From the NCBI GenBank assembly GCA_016182655.1, contig JACPGB010000001.1, forward strand, positions 1-64,000: a stretch of DNA of 64,000 nucleotides, given 5' to 3'. Numbering within the stretch: the first letter of the stretch is position 1; every line of letters begins with the position of its first letter. The notes under the pieces are model-generated. The model was not told the origin of the DNA. It saw only the letters and a program-made list of their open reading frames with translations, and made no database searches. This DNA is from Deltaproteobacteria bacterium. GTDB lineage: Bacteria > Desulfobacterota > GWC2-55-46. Position numbers and translations under genes: made by a program. Positions 34,810 through 46,425 of this stretch are shown here, piece after piece.

Positions 34810-37236
34810 CTACCCGATCTCCGCAAGCTCCAGCCTCCCCTCCCACCGCGCCTTCAAAACCTCTTTTATCCGCCCTCCTTCGGGGCTTCCGAGCGACGGG
34901 TCATTCTCAAGGAATCTAAACGCCTCCTCGCGCGCGGTCTTGAGGAGGTTTACATCCGTAAGCGCCTCTGACATGCGAAAGTCCGGGAGGCCCGACTGCC
35001 TCGTGCCGATGAAGTCTCCGGGGCCCCGGATGTTCAAGTCTTCTTCCGCTATCCTGAAGCCGTCGTTCGTCTCCTCCATGACCTTGAGACGCTTGAATGT
35101 ATCCTCGGACTTTGTCCACGCGGCAAGGAGCAAACAGATGGAGCGCTTCTCCCCTCTCCCGACCCTGCCCCTCAGCTGATGCAACTGCGCGAGCCCGAAC
35201 CTCTCTGCGTGCTCTATGAGCATGACGGTCGCGTTCGGCACGTCCACGCCGACCTCTATGACGGTAGTGGATACCAGTATATCGAGCCTCTTTTTCTTGA
35301 AGGCGTCCATGACCGTTTCTTTCTCGGTTGCGTCCATCCTGCCGTGGAGCAACCCCACCCTGTGCTCAGGGAATATGTCCCTTTGCAGGTGCTCGCTCAT
35401 GTTGGTCGCGTCCTTGAGGCTCAGCTCCTCTGACTCCTCCACAAGCGGGTAGACGATGTAGCACTGGGAGCCGCCTGCAAGCTCGCGCCTTATTATGTCG
35501 TATGCCTCTTTCCTGTCCTTTTCACGGATAAGGCGAGTTGCGACAGGTTTTCTACCCGGCGGGAGCTCGTCGATTATCGAGACATCGAGATCGCCGAATA
35601 CTGTCATCGATAGCGTCCTCGGAATAGGTGTGGCCGTCATAATGAGTATGTCAGGTGAGACCCCCTCGCCTGAGCGCCAGCCCTTTTTCTTGAGCACAGC
35701 CCTCTGGACGACCCCGAAGCGGTGCTGTTCGTCGATGACGGCAAGGCCCAAATGAGCAAACTCGACGTCCTTTTGAATGAGCGCGTGCGTGCCTACGACG
35801 AGGTCGCATCTACCCTCTTTAACGGCAAAAAGGGATTCCCGCCTTTCGGCCCTTCCGAGCCCGCCTTTAAGGAGCATGGCCCTTATGCCGAGCGCCTCGG
35901 CGTACCTGTGGATGTTAAGGTAGTGCTGTTCGGCGAGTATCTCGGTCGGGGCCATTATCGCGGCCTGATATCCGGCTTCCACCGCGGTCAGCGCGGCTAC
36001 AAAGCTTACGACCGTCTTGCCTGAGCCCACATCGCCCTGCACGAGCCTGTTCATCGGGTGGTGGGACGCCATGTCGGCCTTTATCTCGCTTAAGACCTTT
36101 TCCTGCGCGCGCGTAAGGTTAAACGGTATGAGCCCCCGGAGACGCCCTTCAAGCACGGACTTTCCGGCTAACGCGATCCCCTCTTCCTTTTTAGCCCCTC
36201 TCTTCTTAAGTCCGAGCATGAGCTCCAACACAAAGAGCTCGTCGAAGACGAGGGCCCTCCGTGCCTTTGCCGTGTTAATGTCGTCCTCAAACCCCGTGGT
36301 CTTGTGTAGGGCGCGGAAGGCGTCGGATAAGTCCGGGAGGTCGAGCGCGTCCATGACGGAGTCCGGCGCGCCGCTTACTGCGTAGGCCGAATACCTCTCG
36401 GCTATGTCCTTTACGATCTTCCTTACGGTCTTCTGATGGAACCGCTCTATCTGGGAATATATCGGGACTATGCCGGGGGCCTGTGAGGCGTCCTCTTCGT
36501 CAAAAAGCTCTATGTCGGGGTGTATTATTTCCTTCTGCAAGCCGAAGGCCGATACTGGGCCGAAGACGATGAGCCTCTGCCCGTTCTTGAACCTGTTTCT
36601 CATATATACAGGGCGGTAGTTGAACCACTTGAGCTTGAGTATCGCCGAGCCGTCGCCGAGCGCCACCTCGAAGACTCTCCTTTTTCCGTAACGCGCCTCG
36701 CCGGAGGCAAGGACCTCCCCTGTCGTAAGGCCGTGGACTCCGGGCAGAAGCTCTTTTATCCGCTTTATGTCCCTCCTGTCATCGTACCTGATGGGCAGGA
36801 AGTAGAGGATGTCCTCGACGGTAGAGAGCCCTTTTTTGGCGAAAAGCTCCGAGAGCTTCGGGCCTATTCCCTTTACGGACGAAAGCGGGACCTTGAGAGT
36901 CTTTAAAGACTCTCTCGCCTTCAGGGCCGTGAGAACCGGCCTCTTGCGCGACGGGCTCAAGATGGATGAAGCGATAGAGAGGGCCTTTTTTACCCGCTCT
37001 ATCTTGTCTTCCTTTGAGAGAGAGTCGAAACCCTTGAAGGCTTCTTTGAGCTCTGAGAGTGTATTGCCGGGGCCGCTGGCGGCATCGGCCTCTTCGATGA
37101 GCCTGTTTGCGAGCGGCTCGATGCCTTTAAGCGATTCTATTTTAGAGAAGTGGTCTCTGGAGGCGAAGCCGAGCGGCTTCATGAGGGACTCGATTATGCG
37201 CTTGAGCGTTTCGTTTGCGCCCTCTCGCGTCCCCAC
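34810..37236 (-). CDS. recG: ATP-dependent DNA helicase RecG
   Basis: 808 residues, longer than the 693 of E. coli because of an N-terminal helical extension (about 110 residues) before the wedge domain. Wedge/OB region near 180-250 (LKLKWFNYRPVYMRNRFKNG, core WFNYRPVYM). Helicase motifs: Walker A VQGDVGSGKT, TEILAEQH, DEQHRFGV, TATPIPRTL, and in the second RecA domain VEVGVDVPNATVM and QLHQLRGRVGRG. RecG reverses stalled forks and branch-migrates Holliday junctions. Start is GTG with GGAG 9 bases upstream. It follows kup by 3 bases, so it is at the end of the long carB-kup-recG stretch. Confidence 0.96.
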   Translation of the reverse strand: MGTREGANETLKRIIESLMKPLGFASRDHFSKIESLKGIEPLANRLIEEADAASGPGNTLSELKEAFKGFDSLSKEDKIERVKKALSIASSILSPSRKRPVLTALKARESLKTLKVPLSSVKGIGPKLSELFAKKGLSTVEDILYFLPIRYDDRRDIKRIKELLPGVHGLTTGEVLASGEARYGKRRVFEVALGDGSAILKLKWFNYRPVYMRNRFKNGQRLIVFGPVSAFGLQKEIIHPDIELFDEEDASQAPGIVPIYSQIERFHQKTVRKIVKDIAERYSAYAVSGAPDSVMDALDLPDLSDAFRALHKTTGFEDDINTAKARRALVFDELFVLELMLGLKKRGAKKEEGIALAGKSVLEGRLRGLIPFNLTRAQEKVLSEIKADMASHHPMNRLVQGDVGSGKTVVSFVAALTAVEAGYQAAIMAPTEILAEQHYLNIHRYAEALGIRAMLLKGGLGRAERRESLFAVKEGRCDLVVGTHALIQKDVEFAHLGLAVIDEQHRFGVVQRAVLKKKGWRSGEGVSPDILIMTATPIPRTLSMTVFGDLDVSIIDELPPGRKPVATRLIREKDRKEAYDIIRRELAGGSQCYIVYPLVEESEELSLKDATNMSEHLQRDIFPEHRVGLLHGRMDATEKETVMDAFKKKRLDILVSTTVIEVGVDVPNATVMLIEHAERFGLAQLHQLRGRVGRGEKRSICLLLAAWTKSEDTFKRLKVMEETNDGFRIAEEDLNIRGPGDFIGTRQSGLPDFRMSEALTDVNLLKTAREEAFRFLENDPSLGSPEGGRIKEVLKARWEGRLELAEIG

Positions 37237-37239
37237 CGG

Positions 37240-39033
37240 TCACATCTCCACGCGGGTTACTACACCGTGGAGCTTGTTCGTCGGGAGCTTATAGAAGATG
37301 AGGAATGTCGGGGTGAGCTTCTTGATAAGAGAGAATATCTTCCATACGATGTTCGAGGTCGTAATCTCCTCGACACCGTAGAATATGGTCTTCTCGACGA
37401 GGCCTGCCTCCTTTAGCACGGCCTCGACATCGATGACCTCCATATAGCCTGCCTGTATTTCGAAAGCGCGTAGCCCAGGCGCGAGAGGCTCTCTGAAGAA
37501 GTAATTCGAGCCGAAGGGCGCGTCAGACCTGACGATTGAGACGATGACGTTGTCCTCGTATATGATGTTGTTCTTGAACATCGTGTGGACTATGTACGGG
37601 GCTATGTCATTGGCGTCCTTGGCAAAGAATAGCGCCATGCCCCTTATCTTCGGCAGGGCCTTGTATATCTGGTTGTAGCTTATGAGGAAGGCGTCGAGGT
37701 TAAGCGGGCGGAGCGACCTGTAAAGCTTCTTCTGGCCTATAGTATAGATGAGGATTAGCGCGAACGGGAGCGCGGCGATTATTATCGACCAGTAGCCTCC
37801 GTGCGGGATCTTGAAGAGGTTGGCGAAGAGGAAGACAAAGTTGATAACCGTCACCAGGGCCGCTACAAGGGCGCGGAGGAAGTTCCGCCGGATATAGAAT
37901 ATCCATGTCATCATGATGCCGGTCAAGCTCATGGTCCCGGTAACGGCAAGGCCGTAGGCCGCGGCGAGGTTGTGCGACTCCCTGAACTCATACATGATGA
38001 ATATGACGCATGCGAGGAGGAACCAGTTGACGAACGGTATGTATATCTGGCTCCTCATCTCCGTCGAGGTGTAATCGACCTTGAAAAGAGGCATTATGTG
38101 CGTGGTGATGCCCTGGTATACTACCGAGAACATGCCGCTAATCATCGCCTGCGAGGCTATTATAGTCGCGCAAATGCTAAGGAGGAGGAAAGGCACGTAG
38201 AGGAGGCGCGCCTGGCTGAATATCATCTCGAAGAGGACGTTATGGGTATCGGGGTTCCTCATTACGAACGCGCCCTGTCCGAGGTAGTTGATAATGAGGA
38301 CGACGAAGACGATGTACCAGGCCTTGACTATCGGCCACCTGCCGAGGTGCCCCATGTCGGCGTAGAGCGCCTCGCCTCCCGTGGCGCAGAGTATGACCTC
38401 GGAGAGGACTATGAAACCGGCAAGGCCGTTGGTCAAAAGAAACTTTATTCCGTAGTAGGGGCTCAAGGCCCAGAGGACCGACGGGGAGTAATATATCGAC
38501 GCTATCCCCGAGAGCGCGAGCGCGCCGAACCATACGAGCATCAAGGGCCCGAAGACCCACGCGACCTTCTCGGTCCCCCTCTTCTGGAAGACGAAAAGCA
38601 GGACGGCTATCATCGCGGCGACGAGTATGAGTTTCCCCTGGCTTACGTCCTCGAAGCCGGGGATTAGGAGCGTGCCTTCGACGGCGGATAAGATGCTTAT
38701 CGCCGGGGTTATGACGCCGTCGCCGACGAGGAGAGAGATGCCGAGAAATGAGAGGAGCGTTATGAAGGCTATGCTCCTGCCGGTCTTGAGATACGGGACG
38801 AGTATCTCTTTGAGGACTATCGTGCCTCCCTCGCCCTTGTGGGAAAGGGATGTGGCGAGCCAGGCGTACTCAGCCGTAACGAGAGTGACGAGAGTCCAGA
38901 CGATCAGAGAGAGGATCGCCGTAACGTTCTCAGGCGTAGGAGAGGTCAGGAGGAATATGACCGTAAGGGTATATATCGGGGAGGTGCCTATGTCCCCGAA
39001 GACTATGCCCAGCGATTTGATTATCTTCTGCAT
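37240..39033 (-). CDS. kup: Kup/HAK-family potassium uptake permease
   Basis: 597 residues. The opening LGIVFGDIGTSPIYTL is the Kup signature; about twelve membrane helices follow to residue 430, with GEGGTIVLKEIL, GDGVITPAISILSAVEG and GGEALYADMGHLG motifs, and a C-terminal cytosolic domain of about 160 residues (shorter than some relatives). Kup imports K+ by proton symport, important at low pH. Its ATG immediately follows the carB stop codon (TAGATG), so it is co-transcribed with the pyrimidine genes; a functional link is not obvious. Confidence 0.95.
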   Translation of the reverse strand: MQKIIKSLGIVFGDIGTSPIYTLTVIFLLTSPTPENVTAILSLIVWTLVTLVTAEYAWLATSLSHKGEGGTIVLKEILVPYLKTGRSIAFITLLSFLGISLLVGDGVITPAISILSAVEGTLLIPGFEDVSQGKLILVAAMIAVLLFVFQKRGTEKVAWVFGPLMLVWFGALALSGIASIYYSPSVLWALSPYYGIKFLLTNGLAGFIVLSEVILCATGGEALYADMGHLGRWPIVKAWYIVFVVLIINYLGQGAFVMRNPDTHNVLFEMIFSQARLLYVPFLLLSICATIIASQAMISGMFSVVYQGITTHIMPLFKVDYTSTEMRSQIYIPFVNWFLLACVIFIMYEFRESHNLAAAYGLAVTGTMSLTGIMMTWIFYIRRNFLRALVAALVTVINFVFLFANLFKIPHGGYWSIIIAALPFALILIYTIGQKKLYRSLRPLNLDAFLISYNQIYKALPKIRGMALFFAKDANDIAPYIVHTMFKNNIIYEDNVIVSIVRSDAPFGSNYFFREPLAPGLRAFEIQAGYMEVIDVEAVLKEAGLVEKTIFYGVEEITTSNIVWKIFSLIKKLTPTFLIFYKLPTNKLHGVVTRVEM

Positions 39034-42000
39034 CTATGCGCGGCCTGGGACTTCCGGCTTGCGTGAGCCTGCGGCGTAATTGCCGAGTTCCTCGTGATAC
39101 TCCTGCACCGACTTAACATCAAGCCCGCCCTTGAGCATGGCCCTTATCCCGTGCGCCGCGGCCCGTGCCCCCGCGACTGTCGTAAAATAAGGGAGCCCGA
39201 GGTCGATCGACGACCTCCTGATGGAATAGGAGTCTGCGACACTCTTCGCGCCAAACGACGTATTGATGACCATCGCTATCTCCCTGCTCTTTATCTTGTC
39301 GACTATGTTGGGTCTGCCCTCAGTGACCTTGTAGACGCTCTCGACCTCTATGCCGCGCTCCTTAAGATACCGCGCCGTGCCTCCGGTGGCGATGAGCCTG
39401 AACCCGAGGTCCGAGAGGTCCCTTGCTACATTTAATATCTCCGCCTTGTCCGCGTCCCTGACGCTTATGAAGACCATGCCCTTTTGCGGGAGCTTGTTCC
39501 CTGCCGCTATCTGGGACTTCGCGAAGGCGACTCCGAAGCCCTCGCCAATGCCCATGACCTCTCCGGTCGACTTCATCTCCGGGCCGAGGAGCGTATCCAC
39601 CCCGGGGAACTTTATGAACGGGAAGACCGCCTCCTTGACCGATGTGTAGGACGGCGTTATCTCCTCGGTGAAGCCGAGGTCTTTAAGTGTGCGCCCCACC
39701 ATGAGCTTTGTGGCGAGCTTGGCGAGCGGCTGGCCTATCGCCTTGCTGACGAAGGGTATCGTCCTCGAAGCCCTCGGGTTCACCTCAAGCACATATATTA
39801 CGCCGTCCTTTACCGCGAACTGGACGTTCATGAGGCCCACGACCTTAAGCTCCCGAGCCATGATCTTCGCCTGCCGCCTTATCTCATCCAGAATCGAAGC
39901 GTCGAGAGAATACGGCGGTATCGAGCAGGCGGAATCCCCTGAATGCACCCCGGCCTCCTCTATATGCTCCATGATGCCGCCGATGACGACGGTCCCGCCG
40001 TCGCTTATGCAGTCGACGTCGACCTCTACGGCGTTCTGGAGGAAGCTGTCGACGAGCACCGGGTGCTCCGGGGAGGCCTCGACCGCGCGCGTCATATAGT
40101 TTATAAGGCTCATCTCGTCGTAGACTATCTCCATGGCCCTGCCGCCCAATACGTAAGAGGGCCTCACCATTACCGGATAGCCTATGGTCCCTGCTATCCT
40201 TACCGCCTCGTCAATGGAGCGCGCGGTGCCGCTCTCGGGTTTTTTAAGCTCAAGCCTCTCAAGGAGCGCGTCGAACCGCTCCCTGTCCTCCGCCATGTCT
40301 ATTGAATCCGACGAAGTGCCTATCACCTTTACCCCGGCCTTCTCGAGCGGGACAGAGAGCCTTAAGGGCGTTTGCCCCCCGAGTTGAACGATAACGCCGT
40401 AAGGTTTTTCCTTTTTGACGATAGCCATGACATCCTCGAATGTCAAAGGCTCGAAGTATAGCCTGTCCGAGGTGTCGTAGTCGGTAGAAACCGTCTCGGG
40501 GTTGCAGTTGACCATGATCGACTCAAACCCCTCTTCCTTAAGCGCGAACGAGGCGTGAACACAGCAGTAGTCGAACTCTATCCCCTGCCCTATCCTGTTA
40601 GGGCCCGAGCCGAGTATCATGACCTTCTTCCTCTCCGTCGGAGCGGCCTCGCACTCGGGCTCTTTCGACCCGTCGGAGATGTTGAAGAACGGCCGCTCGT
40701 AGGTGGAATAAAGATAAGGCGTGAATGCCTCGAACTCGGCCGCGCAGGTGTCTACCGTCTTGAAGACCGGCTCTATCCCGGCATTTTCAAGCAAGGCCAT
40801 GACCTCGTGCTCGGTCTTGTTGAGGAGTGTGGCGAGCGTCCTGTTGGAAAAGCCGTTCTCCTTGGCGCGTCTAAGCATCTCGGGCGGGACCGTCGCGCCG
40901 ATGGACGCGGCCCTGCCTATCCCCTCTTCGATCTCGGCTATCTCTCTCAAGTTATGGAGGAACCAACGGTCTATTTTGGTGAACTCGTGTATCTCATCGA
41001 CATGCATCCCGACCCTCAAGGCCTCCATTATATACCAGAGCCTCTCGGCTTGCGGGGTTTTGAGCATATTCTTTATGGCGTCGAGCTCATCCGGCGTGGC
41101 CCTGAAGTTGACCTCGCTACGGGTCTTTCTCACTTTCCTGTCGAACCCGTGGCCGCCTATTTCAAGCGAGCGCACCGCCTTCTGGACCGACTCCTTGAAG
41201 GTCCTGCCCATTGCCATAGCTTCACCCACCGACTTCATCTGGACGGTGAGCGTCGAGTCTGCCTTGGGGAACTTTTCGAAGGCGAACCTCGGGATCTTCA
41301 CGACCACATAGTCTATGGTCGGCTCGAAGCAGGCCGGGGTCTTCTCGGTTATGTCGTTAGGTATCTCGTCGAGCGTATATCCCACGGCGAGCTTCGCGGC
41401 GATCTTCGCTATCGGGAAGCCCGTGGCCTTGGACGCCAGGGCGGATGATCGAGAGACCCTCGGGTTCATCTCGATCACATATATCTTCCCGTTCTCGGGG
41501 TTCATCGAGAACTGGATGTTCGAGCCGCCGGTATCGACGCCTATCTCGCGTATTATCTTTATCGATGCATCACGGAGGAGCTGATATTCCTTATCGGTAA
41601 GCGTCTGCGCCGGGGCGACGGTGATGGAGTCGCCGGTGTGTACGCCCATTGGGTCGAAGTTCTCTATCGAGCAGATGATGACGACGTTGTCGTTTTTGTC
41701 CCTCATCACCTCGAGCTCGAACTCCTTCCAGCCGATGACCGACTCTTCTATCAAAAGCTCGCTTACCGGGGACGCCTCAAGCCCGTACTTGACCATCTCC
41801 TCGTATTCCTGCCTGTTGTAGGCGATGCCTCCGCCGGTGCCGCCGAGCGTGAAGGACGGACGGATGATGACGGGAAAATCCATGCGCTCGATTATCTCCA
41901 TCGCCTGCGGAAAGTTACGGGCGTTCCCGGACCTCGGGACTTCCAACCCTATCTTCTGCATCGCGAGCTTGAAGAGCTCCCGCTCCTCGGCCTTCTTTAT

Positions 42001-42366
42001 TGCAGGGAGCTTCGCGCCTATCATCTCGACGTTATACTTATCGAGTATCCCGGCCTCGGCGAGCTTGACCGAGACGTTCAACGCGGTCTGCCCGCCCATC
42101 GTGGGCAGAAGCGCGTCCGGCCTCTCGCGCTCGATGATCTTCTCTACCATCTCGACGGTTATAGGCTCTATATAGGTCCTGTCCGCGAGCGTCGGGTCGG
42201 TCATGATCGTCGCCGGGTTGGAGTTGACGAGTACGACTTCGTAGCCGTCTTCCTTCAACGCCTTGCACGCCTGCGTGCCCGAATAGTCGAACTCGCATGC
42301 CTGCCCTATGACGATCGGCCCCGAGCCGATGATGAGTATCTTTTTTATGTCCGTACGCTTAGGCAA
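39034..42366 (-). CDS. carB: Carbamoyl-phosphate synthase large subunit
   Basis: 1110 residues, slightly longer than the 1073 of E. coli. The two homologous ATP-grasp halves begin with [21 protein letters not shown] and [20 protein letters not shown] (cores GSGPIVIGQ and [10 protein letters not shown]) and each contains a PSFTLGG/PSYVLGG ATP loop; the C-terminal domain is the methylglyoxal-synthase-like allosteric region ([17 protein letters not shown]). It makes carbamoyl phosphate for pyrimidines and arginine from ammonia delivered by CarA. The start is TTG, 8 bases after GGAGGG. Last biosynthetic gene of the pyr operon. Confidence 0.98.
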   Translation of the reverse strand: MPKRTDIKKILIIGSGPIVIGQACEFDYSGTQACKALKEDGYEVVLVNSNPATIMTDPTLADRTYIEPITVEMVEKIIERERPDALLPTMGGQTALNVSVKLAEAGILDKYNVEMIGAKLPAIKKAEERELFKLAMQKIGLEVPRSGNARNFPQAMEIIERMDFPVIIRPSFTLGGTGGGIAYNRQEYEEMVKYGLEASPVSELLIEESVIGWKEFELEVMRDKNDNVVIICSIENFDPMGVHTGDSITVAPAQTLTDKEYQLLRDASIKIIREIGVDTGGSNIQFSMNPENGKIYVIEMNPRVSRSSALASKATGFPIAKIAAKLAVGYTLDEIPNDITEKTPACFEPTIDYVVVKIPRFAFEKFPKADSTLTVQMKSVGEAMAMGRTFKESVQKAVRSLEIGGHGFDRKVRKTRSEVNFRATPDELDAIKNMLKTPQAERLWYIMEALRVGMHVDEIHEFTKIDRWFLHNLREIAEIEEGIGRAASIGATVPPEMLRRAKENGFSNRTLATLLNKTEHEVMALLENAGIEPVFKTVDTCAAEFEAFTPYLYSTYERPFFNISDGSKEPECEAAPTERKKVMILGSGPNRIGQGIEFDYCCVHASFALKEEGFESIMVNCNPETVSTDYDTSDRLYFEPLTFEDVMAIVKKEKPYGVIVQLGGQTPLRLSVPLEKAGVKVIGTSSDSIDMAEDRERFDALLERLELKKPESGTARSIDEAVRIAGTIGYPVMVRPSYVLGGRAMEIVYDEMSLINYMTRAVEASPEHPVLVDSFLQNAVEVDVDCISDGGTVVIGGIMEHIEEAGVHSGDSACSIPPYSLDASILDEIRRQAKIMARELKVVGLMNVQFAVKDGVIYVLEVNPRASRTIPFVSKAIGQPLAKLATKLMVGRTLKDLGFTEEITPSYTSVKEAVFPFIKFPGVDTLLGPEMKSTGEVMGIGEGFGVAFAKSQIAAGNKLPQKGMVFISVRDADKAEILNVARDLSDLGFRLIATGGTARYLKERGIEVESVYKVTEGRPNIVDKIKSREIAMVINTSFGAKSVADSYSIRRSSIDLGLPYFTTVAGARAAAHGIRAMLKGGLDVKSVQEYHEELGNYAAGSRKPEVPGRA

Positions 42367-42407
42367 ACAACCCTCCGTTAAAAAAGGACCTGTGTCCGTA
42401 ATATTTC

Positions 42408-43532
42408 CTACTTCTTCGAAGCCTCCATCATGTCGACAAACCTCTTGAAGAGGTACTGCGAGTCGTGCGGGCCGGGGGAGGCCTCTGGGTGGTACTGGAC
42501 CGAGAAGAGCGGCAGTTCCTTATGGGCAAGCCCTTCGACCGTCCTGTCGTTCAGGTTGATATGAGTGATATCGACGATGCCGAACAACGACTCGCTGTCC
42601 ACCGCGAAGCCGTGGTTCTGGGAGGTTATCTCGACCTTGCCGGTCGTCAGGTCCTGCACCGGCTGGTTCCCTCCCCTGTGGCCGAATTTCATCTTGAATG
42701 TCCTGCCGCCGAGCGCGAGCGACAATATCTGGTGTCCGAGGCATATCCCGAATATCGGTTTCTTGCCGATGAGCTTCTCGACATTCTTTTTCGCGTATGT
42801 GACCGCACTCGGGTCTCCGGGGCCGTTGGACAGGAATATCCCGTCCGGGTTGGATTGCAGGACGGACTCGGCCGGGGTGGAGGCCGGGACGACCGCGACG
42901 TCGCACCCTGCCTCGGCGAGGTTCCTTAATATATTTCTCTTTATCCCGAAGTCGTAGGCGACGACCTTGAACCGCTTCGTGGCAGTCCCATGCGGGTATC
43001 CGCGACCGATCCTCCAGAGCTCTTCCTCCCATCTGTAGGGGCCCTTGCAGGTGACGGCCTTAACAAGGTCCACGCCTACGAGCCCCCTGGAGGCTCGCGC
43101 CTTCTCGACGAGCCGCTTATAATCCGGATCCGTCGTGGATATCACCGCCTGCATCGCGCCCTTGTCCCTTATTATGCGCGTAAGCGCCCTCGTATCTATG
43201 CCGGATATCCCGACTATGCCGTGGCGAGCGAGATAGCCCATGAGACTGTCGGTGGAGCGCCAGTTGGATGGGTACATGCAGGCTTCTTTTACGATGAACC
43301 CCTCGACCCAGGGATTTACTGATTCTATGTCTTCCTCGTTGATACCGTAGTTGCCCTGCTGAGAGTATGTCATGCAGACCAACTGCCCGTTGTAGGACGG
43401 GTCTGTCAGGACCTCCTGGTAGCCCATCATCGAGGTGTTGAATACCACCTCTCCTGTCGTTTCGCCTTGCGCGCCGAAGGCGGTCCCTTCGAATACGGTC
43501 CCGTCCGCGAGCGCCAGAATGGCCTTTCTCAA
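42408..43532 (-). CDS. carA: Carbamoyl-phosphate synthase small subunit
   Basis: 374 residues. N-terminal CPSase_sm domain ([41 protein letters not shown]) and C-terminal class I glutamine amidotransferase with nucleophile Cys in [20 protein letters not shown] and the His-Glu pair in [11 protein letters not shown]. It releases ammonia from glutamine and channels it to CarB. Start codon TTG at 43532 with AGAGAGG upstream. Lies 15 bases after pyrC and 41 before carB. Confidence 0.98.
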   Translation of the reverse strand: MRKAILALADGTVFEGTAFGAQGETTGEVVFNTSMMGYQEVLTDPSYNGQLVCMTYSQQGNYGINEEDIESVNPWVEGFIVKEACMYPSNWRSTDSLMGYLARHGIVGISGIDTRALTRIIRDKGAMQAVISTTDPDYKRLVEKARASRGLVGVDLVKAVTCKGPYRWEEELWRIGRGYPHGTATKRFKVVAYDFGIKRNILRNLAEAGCDVAVVPASTPAESVLQSNPDGIFLSNGPGDPSAVTYAKKNVEKLIGKKPIFGICLGHQILSLALGGRTFKMKFGHRGGNQPVQDLTTGKVEITSQNHGFAVDSESLFGIVDITHINLNDRTVEGLAHKELPLFSVQYHPEASPGPHDSQYLFKRFVDMMEASKK

Positions 43533-43547
43533 TCGTCTACCTCTCTA

Positions 43548-44858
43548 CTAATTTACTTTGGAAGCGTCGTATACGACACTTCCGTTTACAACCGTCTTTA
43601 CCACGACGCCCTTCAAAGTCTTAACGGCGTAAGGCGTGTTCTTCGACTTCGATTTTAATTTCCTCGGGTCTACGGTCCATGTCTTGTTCAAATCGACTAT
43701 TGCGATATCCGCCTGCGATCCGACGCGGAGGCTACCCTTGTTCAGAGAGAACGCCTTCGAAGGGTTTATCGTGAGCGCGCGGATGATGTCGTGGAGAGTA
43801 AGGATCCCTTCTTCAACCAGCCCGTACGCGAGCGAAAAGGCCGTCTCAAGCCCGACGATGCCGTTAGCCGCCTTGTCGAACTCGACGTCTTTTTCTACCG
43901 TCGACTGCGGGGCGTGGTCTGTCGCTATGCAATCTATGGTGCCGTCCTTGAGGCCCGCGCGGAGCGCGTCCACATCATCTTGAGTACGGAGCGGCGGGTT
44001 CATCTTGGTAAAGGTGGAGTAGCCGGATACGGCCTCATCGGTCAGCGTCAAATGGTGCGGGGTCGCCTCAGCCGTGACATTCACGCCCCTCGCCTTGGCC
44101 GCCCTTATGAGCTCGACCGCGCCCCTGGTGGAGACATGGGCTATGTGGAGCCTGCCTCCGGTGAGCTCGGCGAGGGACAGGTCGCGGGCGACTATCGTAT
44201 CTTCCGCCGCGTTCGGTATGCCCTTGAGTCCCAGGCGCGTTGATACCGCGCCCTCGTTCATGACGCCTGAGAGAGCGAGCCTGGGGTCTTCGGCGTGGCT
44301 TATTATCGGGAGACCGAATATTTTAGAATATTCGAGGGCGCGCCTCATGACGGTCCCGTCGGTTATTGGTACGCCGTCGTCGGATAACGCCACGCACCCG
44401 GCATTCTTAAGCTCCCCGAACTCCGTCAAACGCTCGCCCTTTTGCCCTACCGTCACAGCGCCTATCGGATTAACGCTCGCAATGCCCTCGGCCTTTGCCT
44501 TGTCCAATATATACCTTGTCACCGACTCGTTATCGTTCACCGGGTTGGTGTTAGCCATGCAGAGGACTGAAGTAAAGCCGCCGGCTGAGGCCGCCTGCGT
44601 CCCGGTCTTTATCGTCTCTTTGTATTCAAAGCCCGGCTCTCTTAAGTGAGTGTGCGCGTCGATAAAACCGGGGAGCACGACAAGGCCCGTTGCGTCTATC
44701 ACCTCGAGCCCGGGCGCGCCTTCGACAAGCTCGGTCGTGTCCTTGTCAGCCGGCTTTATCGTGCCGACGCGCCCGCCCATGACGTAGATATTAAAAAGGC
44801 CGTCTACATTCACAGACGGGTCGATGAGACGCCCGCCCTTTATAACGAGTCTATTCAC
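43548..44858 (-). CDS. pyrC: Dihydroorotase
   Basis: 436 residues, class I dihydroorotase that closes carbamoyl aspartate to dihydroorotate. Metal ligands in [10 protein letters not shown], the later HAED and HIAHVST histidines and the ATDHAPQ aspartate are all present, so the enzyme should be active, unlike the inactive PyrC homologues that accompany some PyrB enzymes. Start is GTG overlapping the pyrB stop by 4 bases (GTGA). Confidence 0.97.
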   Translation of the reverse strand: MNRLVIKGGRLIDPSVNVDGLFNIYVMGGRVGTIKPADKDTTELVEGAPGLEVIDATGLVVLPGFIDAHTHLREPGFEYKETIKTGTQAASAGGFTSVLCMANTNPVNDNESVTRYILDKAKAEGIASVNPIGAVTVGQKGERLTEFGELKNAGCVALSDDGVPITDGTVMRRALEYSKIFGLPIISHAEDPRLALSGVMNEGAVSTRLGLKGIPNAAEDTIVARDLSLAELTGGRLHIAHVSTRGAVELIRAAKARGVNVTAEATPHHLTLTDEAVSGYSTFTKMNPPLRTQDDVDALRAGLKDGTIDCIATDHAPQSTVEKDVEFDKAANGIVGLETAFSLAYGLVEEGILTLHDIIRALTINPSKAFSLNKGSLRVGSQADIAIVDLNKTWTVDPRKLKSKSKNTPYAVKTLKGVVVKTVVNGSVVYDASKVN

Positions 44859-45793
44859 TTGAGCGATTCCTCCCTCGTGCCGCCGAGGAGCATGTAGAAT
44901 ATCGCCATGCGGACGGCCACACCGTTCGTCACCTGGTCGAGTATCAGCGAATACGGCCCGTCGGCGACTTCTGACGATATCTCGACCCCGCGGTTTATGG
45001 GGCCGGGGTGCAATATTATCACGTCGTCCTTCGCAGATTTAAGCTTTGCTTCATCGAGCCCGTAGAGCCTCGAATACTCGCGTACCGACGGAAAGAGCGA
45101 CTCCTTCTGCCTCTCCATCTGTATGCGGAGCATCATCACAACATCGGCCCCTCGTAGCGCCGCATTCATGTCGGTCGTCACAGAGCACCCGAGCTTCTCT
45201 ATTCCCGGCGGGATCATCGTCGGCGGGCCGCAGACGGTCACTTCCGCCCCGAGCTTCGTAAACCCGTATATGTTCGACCGAGCGACGCGCGAGTGCGTGA
45301 TGTCGCCGATTATCGAGAGTTTGATCCCCTCGATACGCCCCTTCTTCTCCTTTACGGTGAGCATGTCGAGGAGCGCCTGGCTCGGGTGCTCGTGCGCGCC
45401 GTCCCCGGCGTTCACGACCGAGCAGGAGACGTATTTTGACAGCATCTCCGGCGTGCCCGAGGACGAATGCCTGACGACTATGCAGTCGGGCCTCATCGCT
45501 TCCAGGTTCTTCGCGGTGTCCCTTAGAGTCTCGCCCTTTGTGACCGAGCTCGTGGAGACCGATATATTTACCGCGTCCGCGCTCATCCTCTTGGCCGCTA
45601 TCTCAAAGGAGGTCCGCGTCCGGGTGGAAGGCTCGTAAAAGAGGTTTATGACGGTCTTGCCCCGAAGCGTGGGGACCTTCTTTATCTCCCTTGCCGAGAC
45701 CTCCTTGAAGGACTCGGCCGTGGAGAGTATCTGCTCTATCTCGGATCTGTCGAGCTCCTCGATGCCGAGGAGGTCTTTGCGTTTAAGTCTCAT
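44855..45793 (-). CDS. pyrB: Aspartate carbamoyltransferase catalytic subunit
   Basis: 312 residues from ATG at 45793, which lies 8 bases after the pyrR stop; an upstream in-frame start would overlap pyrR. Carbamoyl-phosphate site [13 protein letters not shown], the 80s-loop lysine in [26 protein letters not shown] and [11 protein letters not shown] are intact. It condenses carbamoyl phosphate with aspartate. No pyrI regulatory chain is encoded nearby, so control is probably by the PyrR attenuator rather than by allostery. Confidence 0.97.
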   Translation of the reverse strand: MRLKRKDLLGIEELDRSEIEQILSTAESFKEVSAREIKKVPTLRGKTVINLFYEPSTRTRTSFEIAAKRMSADAVNISVSTSSVTKGETLRDTAKNLEAMRPDCIVVRHSSSGTPEMLSKYVSCSVVNAGDGAHEHPSQALLDMLTVKEKKGRIEGIKLSIIGDITHSRVARSNIYGFTKLGAEVTVCGPPTMIPPGIEKLGCSVTTDMNAALRGADVVMMLRIQMERQKESLFPSVREYSRLYGLDEAKLKSAKDDVIILHPGPINRGVEISSEVADGPYSLILDQVTNGVAVRMAIFYMLLGGTREESLK

Positions 45794-45800
45794 CCGCGCC

Positions 45801-46337
45801 TTAGTCCTCCTCGGTGACAACGACTTCGTTAACCCCGTCGACCTCTTTCAAATGGAGCTTTACGCCCTCTTTGGCCGAGGTCGGCAGGTTCTTGCCGATA
45901 TAATCCGCCTTTATGGGGAGCTCCCTGTGCCCCCTGTCGACGAGTACGGCGAGCTTTATTGCAAGCGGTCTCCCGAAGTCCATGAGGGCGTTCATCGCCG
46001 CGCGGATCGTGCGCCCGGTATAGAGCACATCATCGACCATGACGATGACCTTGCCGTCTATGGAGATCGGTATCTCCATTTTCTTGAGCGACGGCTGGGT
46101 CTTCTTTATGCCGAGGTCGTCGCGGTACAGGGTGGCGTCCACCGCGCCCACGGGGACGGCCGCTTTCTCTATCTCCTCTATCTTTTTCTGGAGACGGAGC
46201 GCGAGGTGGTAGCCCCTCGTGGGGATGCCGAGGAGGACGAGCCTTTCCGTCCCCTTGTTCCTCTCTAATATCTCGTGGGCGATCCTGGCGATGGCCCGCT
46301 CTATGGCCATCTCGTCCATTACGACCCTGGTCTTCAT
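45801..46337 (-). CDS. pyrR: PyrR pyrimidine operon attenuator / uracil phosphoribosyltransferase
   Basis: 178 residues from ATG at 46337 with a GGAGGGAG ribosome binding site; an earlier ATG at 46355 sits inside the attenuator terminator's U-tract and is rejected. The PRPP loop is [19 protein letters not shown], with [10 protein letters not shown] and [18 protein letters not shown] typical of PyrR. In Bacillus, UMP-bound PyrR binds the pyr leader RNA and promotes termination; many homologues also have weak uracil phosphoribosyltransferase activity. A matching binding loop and terminator lie directly upstream, so the RNA-binding role seems conserved here. Confidence 0.96.
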   Translation of the reverse strand: MKTRVVMDEMAIERAIARIAHEILERNKGTERLVLLGIPTRGYHLALRLQKKIEEIEKAAVPVGAVDATLYRDDLGIKKTQPSLKKMEIPISIDGKVIVMVDDVLYTGRTIRAAMNALMDFGRPLAIKLAVLVDRGHRELPIKADYIGKNLPTSAKEGVKLHLKEVDGVNEVVVTEED

Positions 46338-46355
46338 AGGCTCCCTCCAGGGCAT

Positions 46356-46390
46356 AAAAAAACCTCCGCGCCGTTGTGAAGGCGCGAAGG
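46356..46390 (-). terminator. Attenuator terminator ahead of pyrR
   Basis: On the minus strand, CCTTCGCGCC, an 8-base loop and GGCGCGGAGG (one G-U pair) followed by seven U. It ends 18 bases before the pyrR ATG, too close to belong to an upstream gene, so it is best read as the attenuator of the pyr operon. Confidence 0.8.
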
Positions 46391-46425
46391 TCCGGTTTTT
46401 GTGCAGATAGGCTTCAATATTCTCT

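Noticed and set aside
34234-34971. Plus-strand open frame of 245 codons opposite the Yip1-type gene and recG end
   Set aside because: No domain, and it spans two unrelated genes on the other strand, one of which (recG) is certain.
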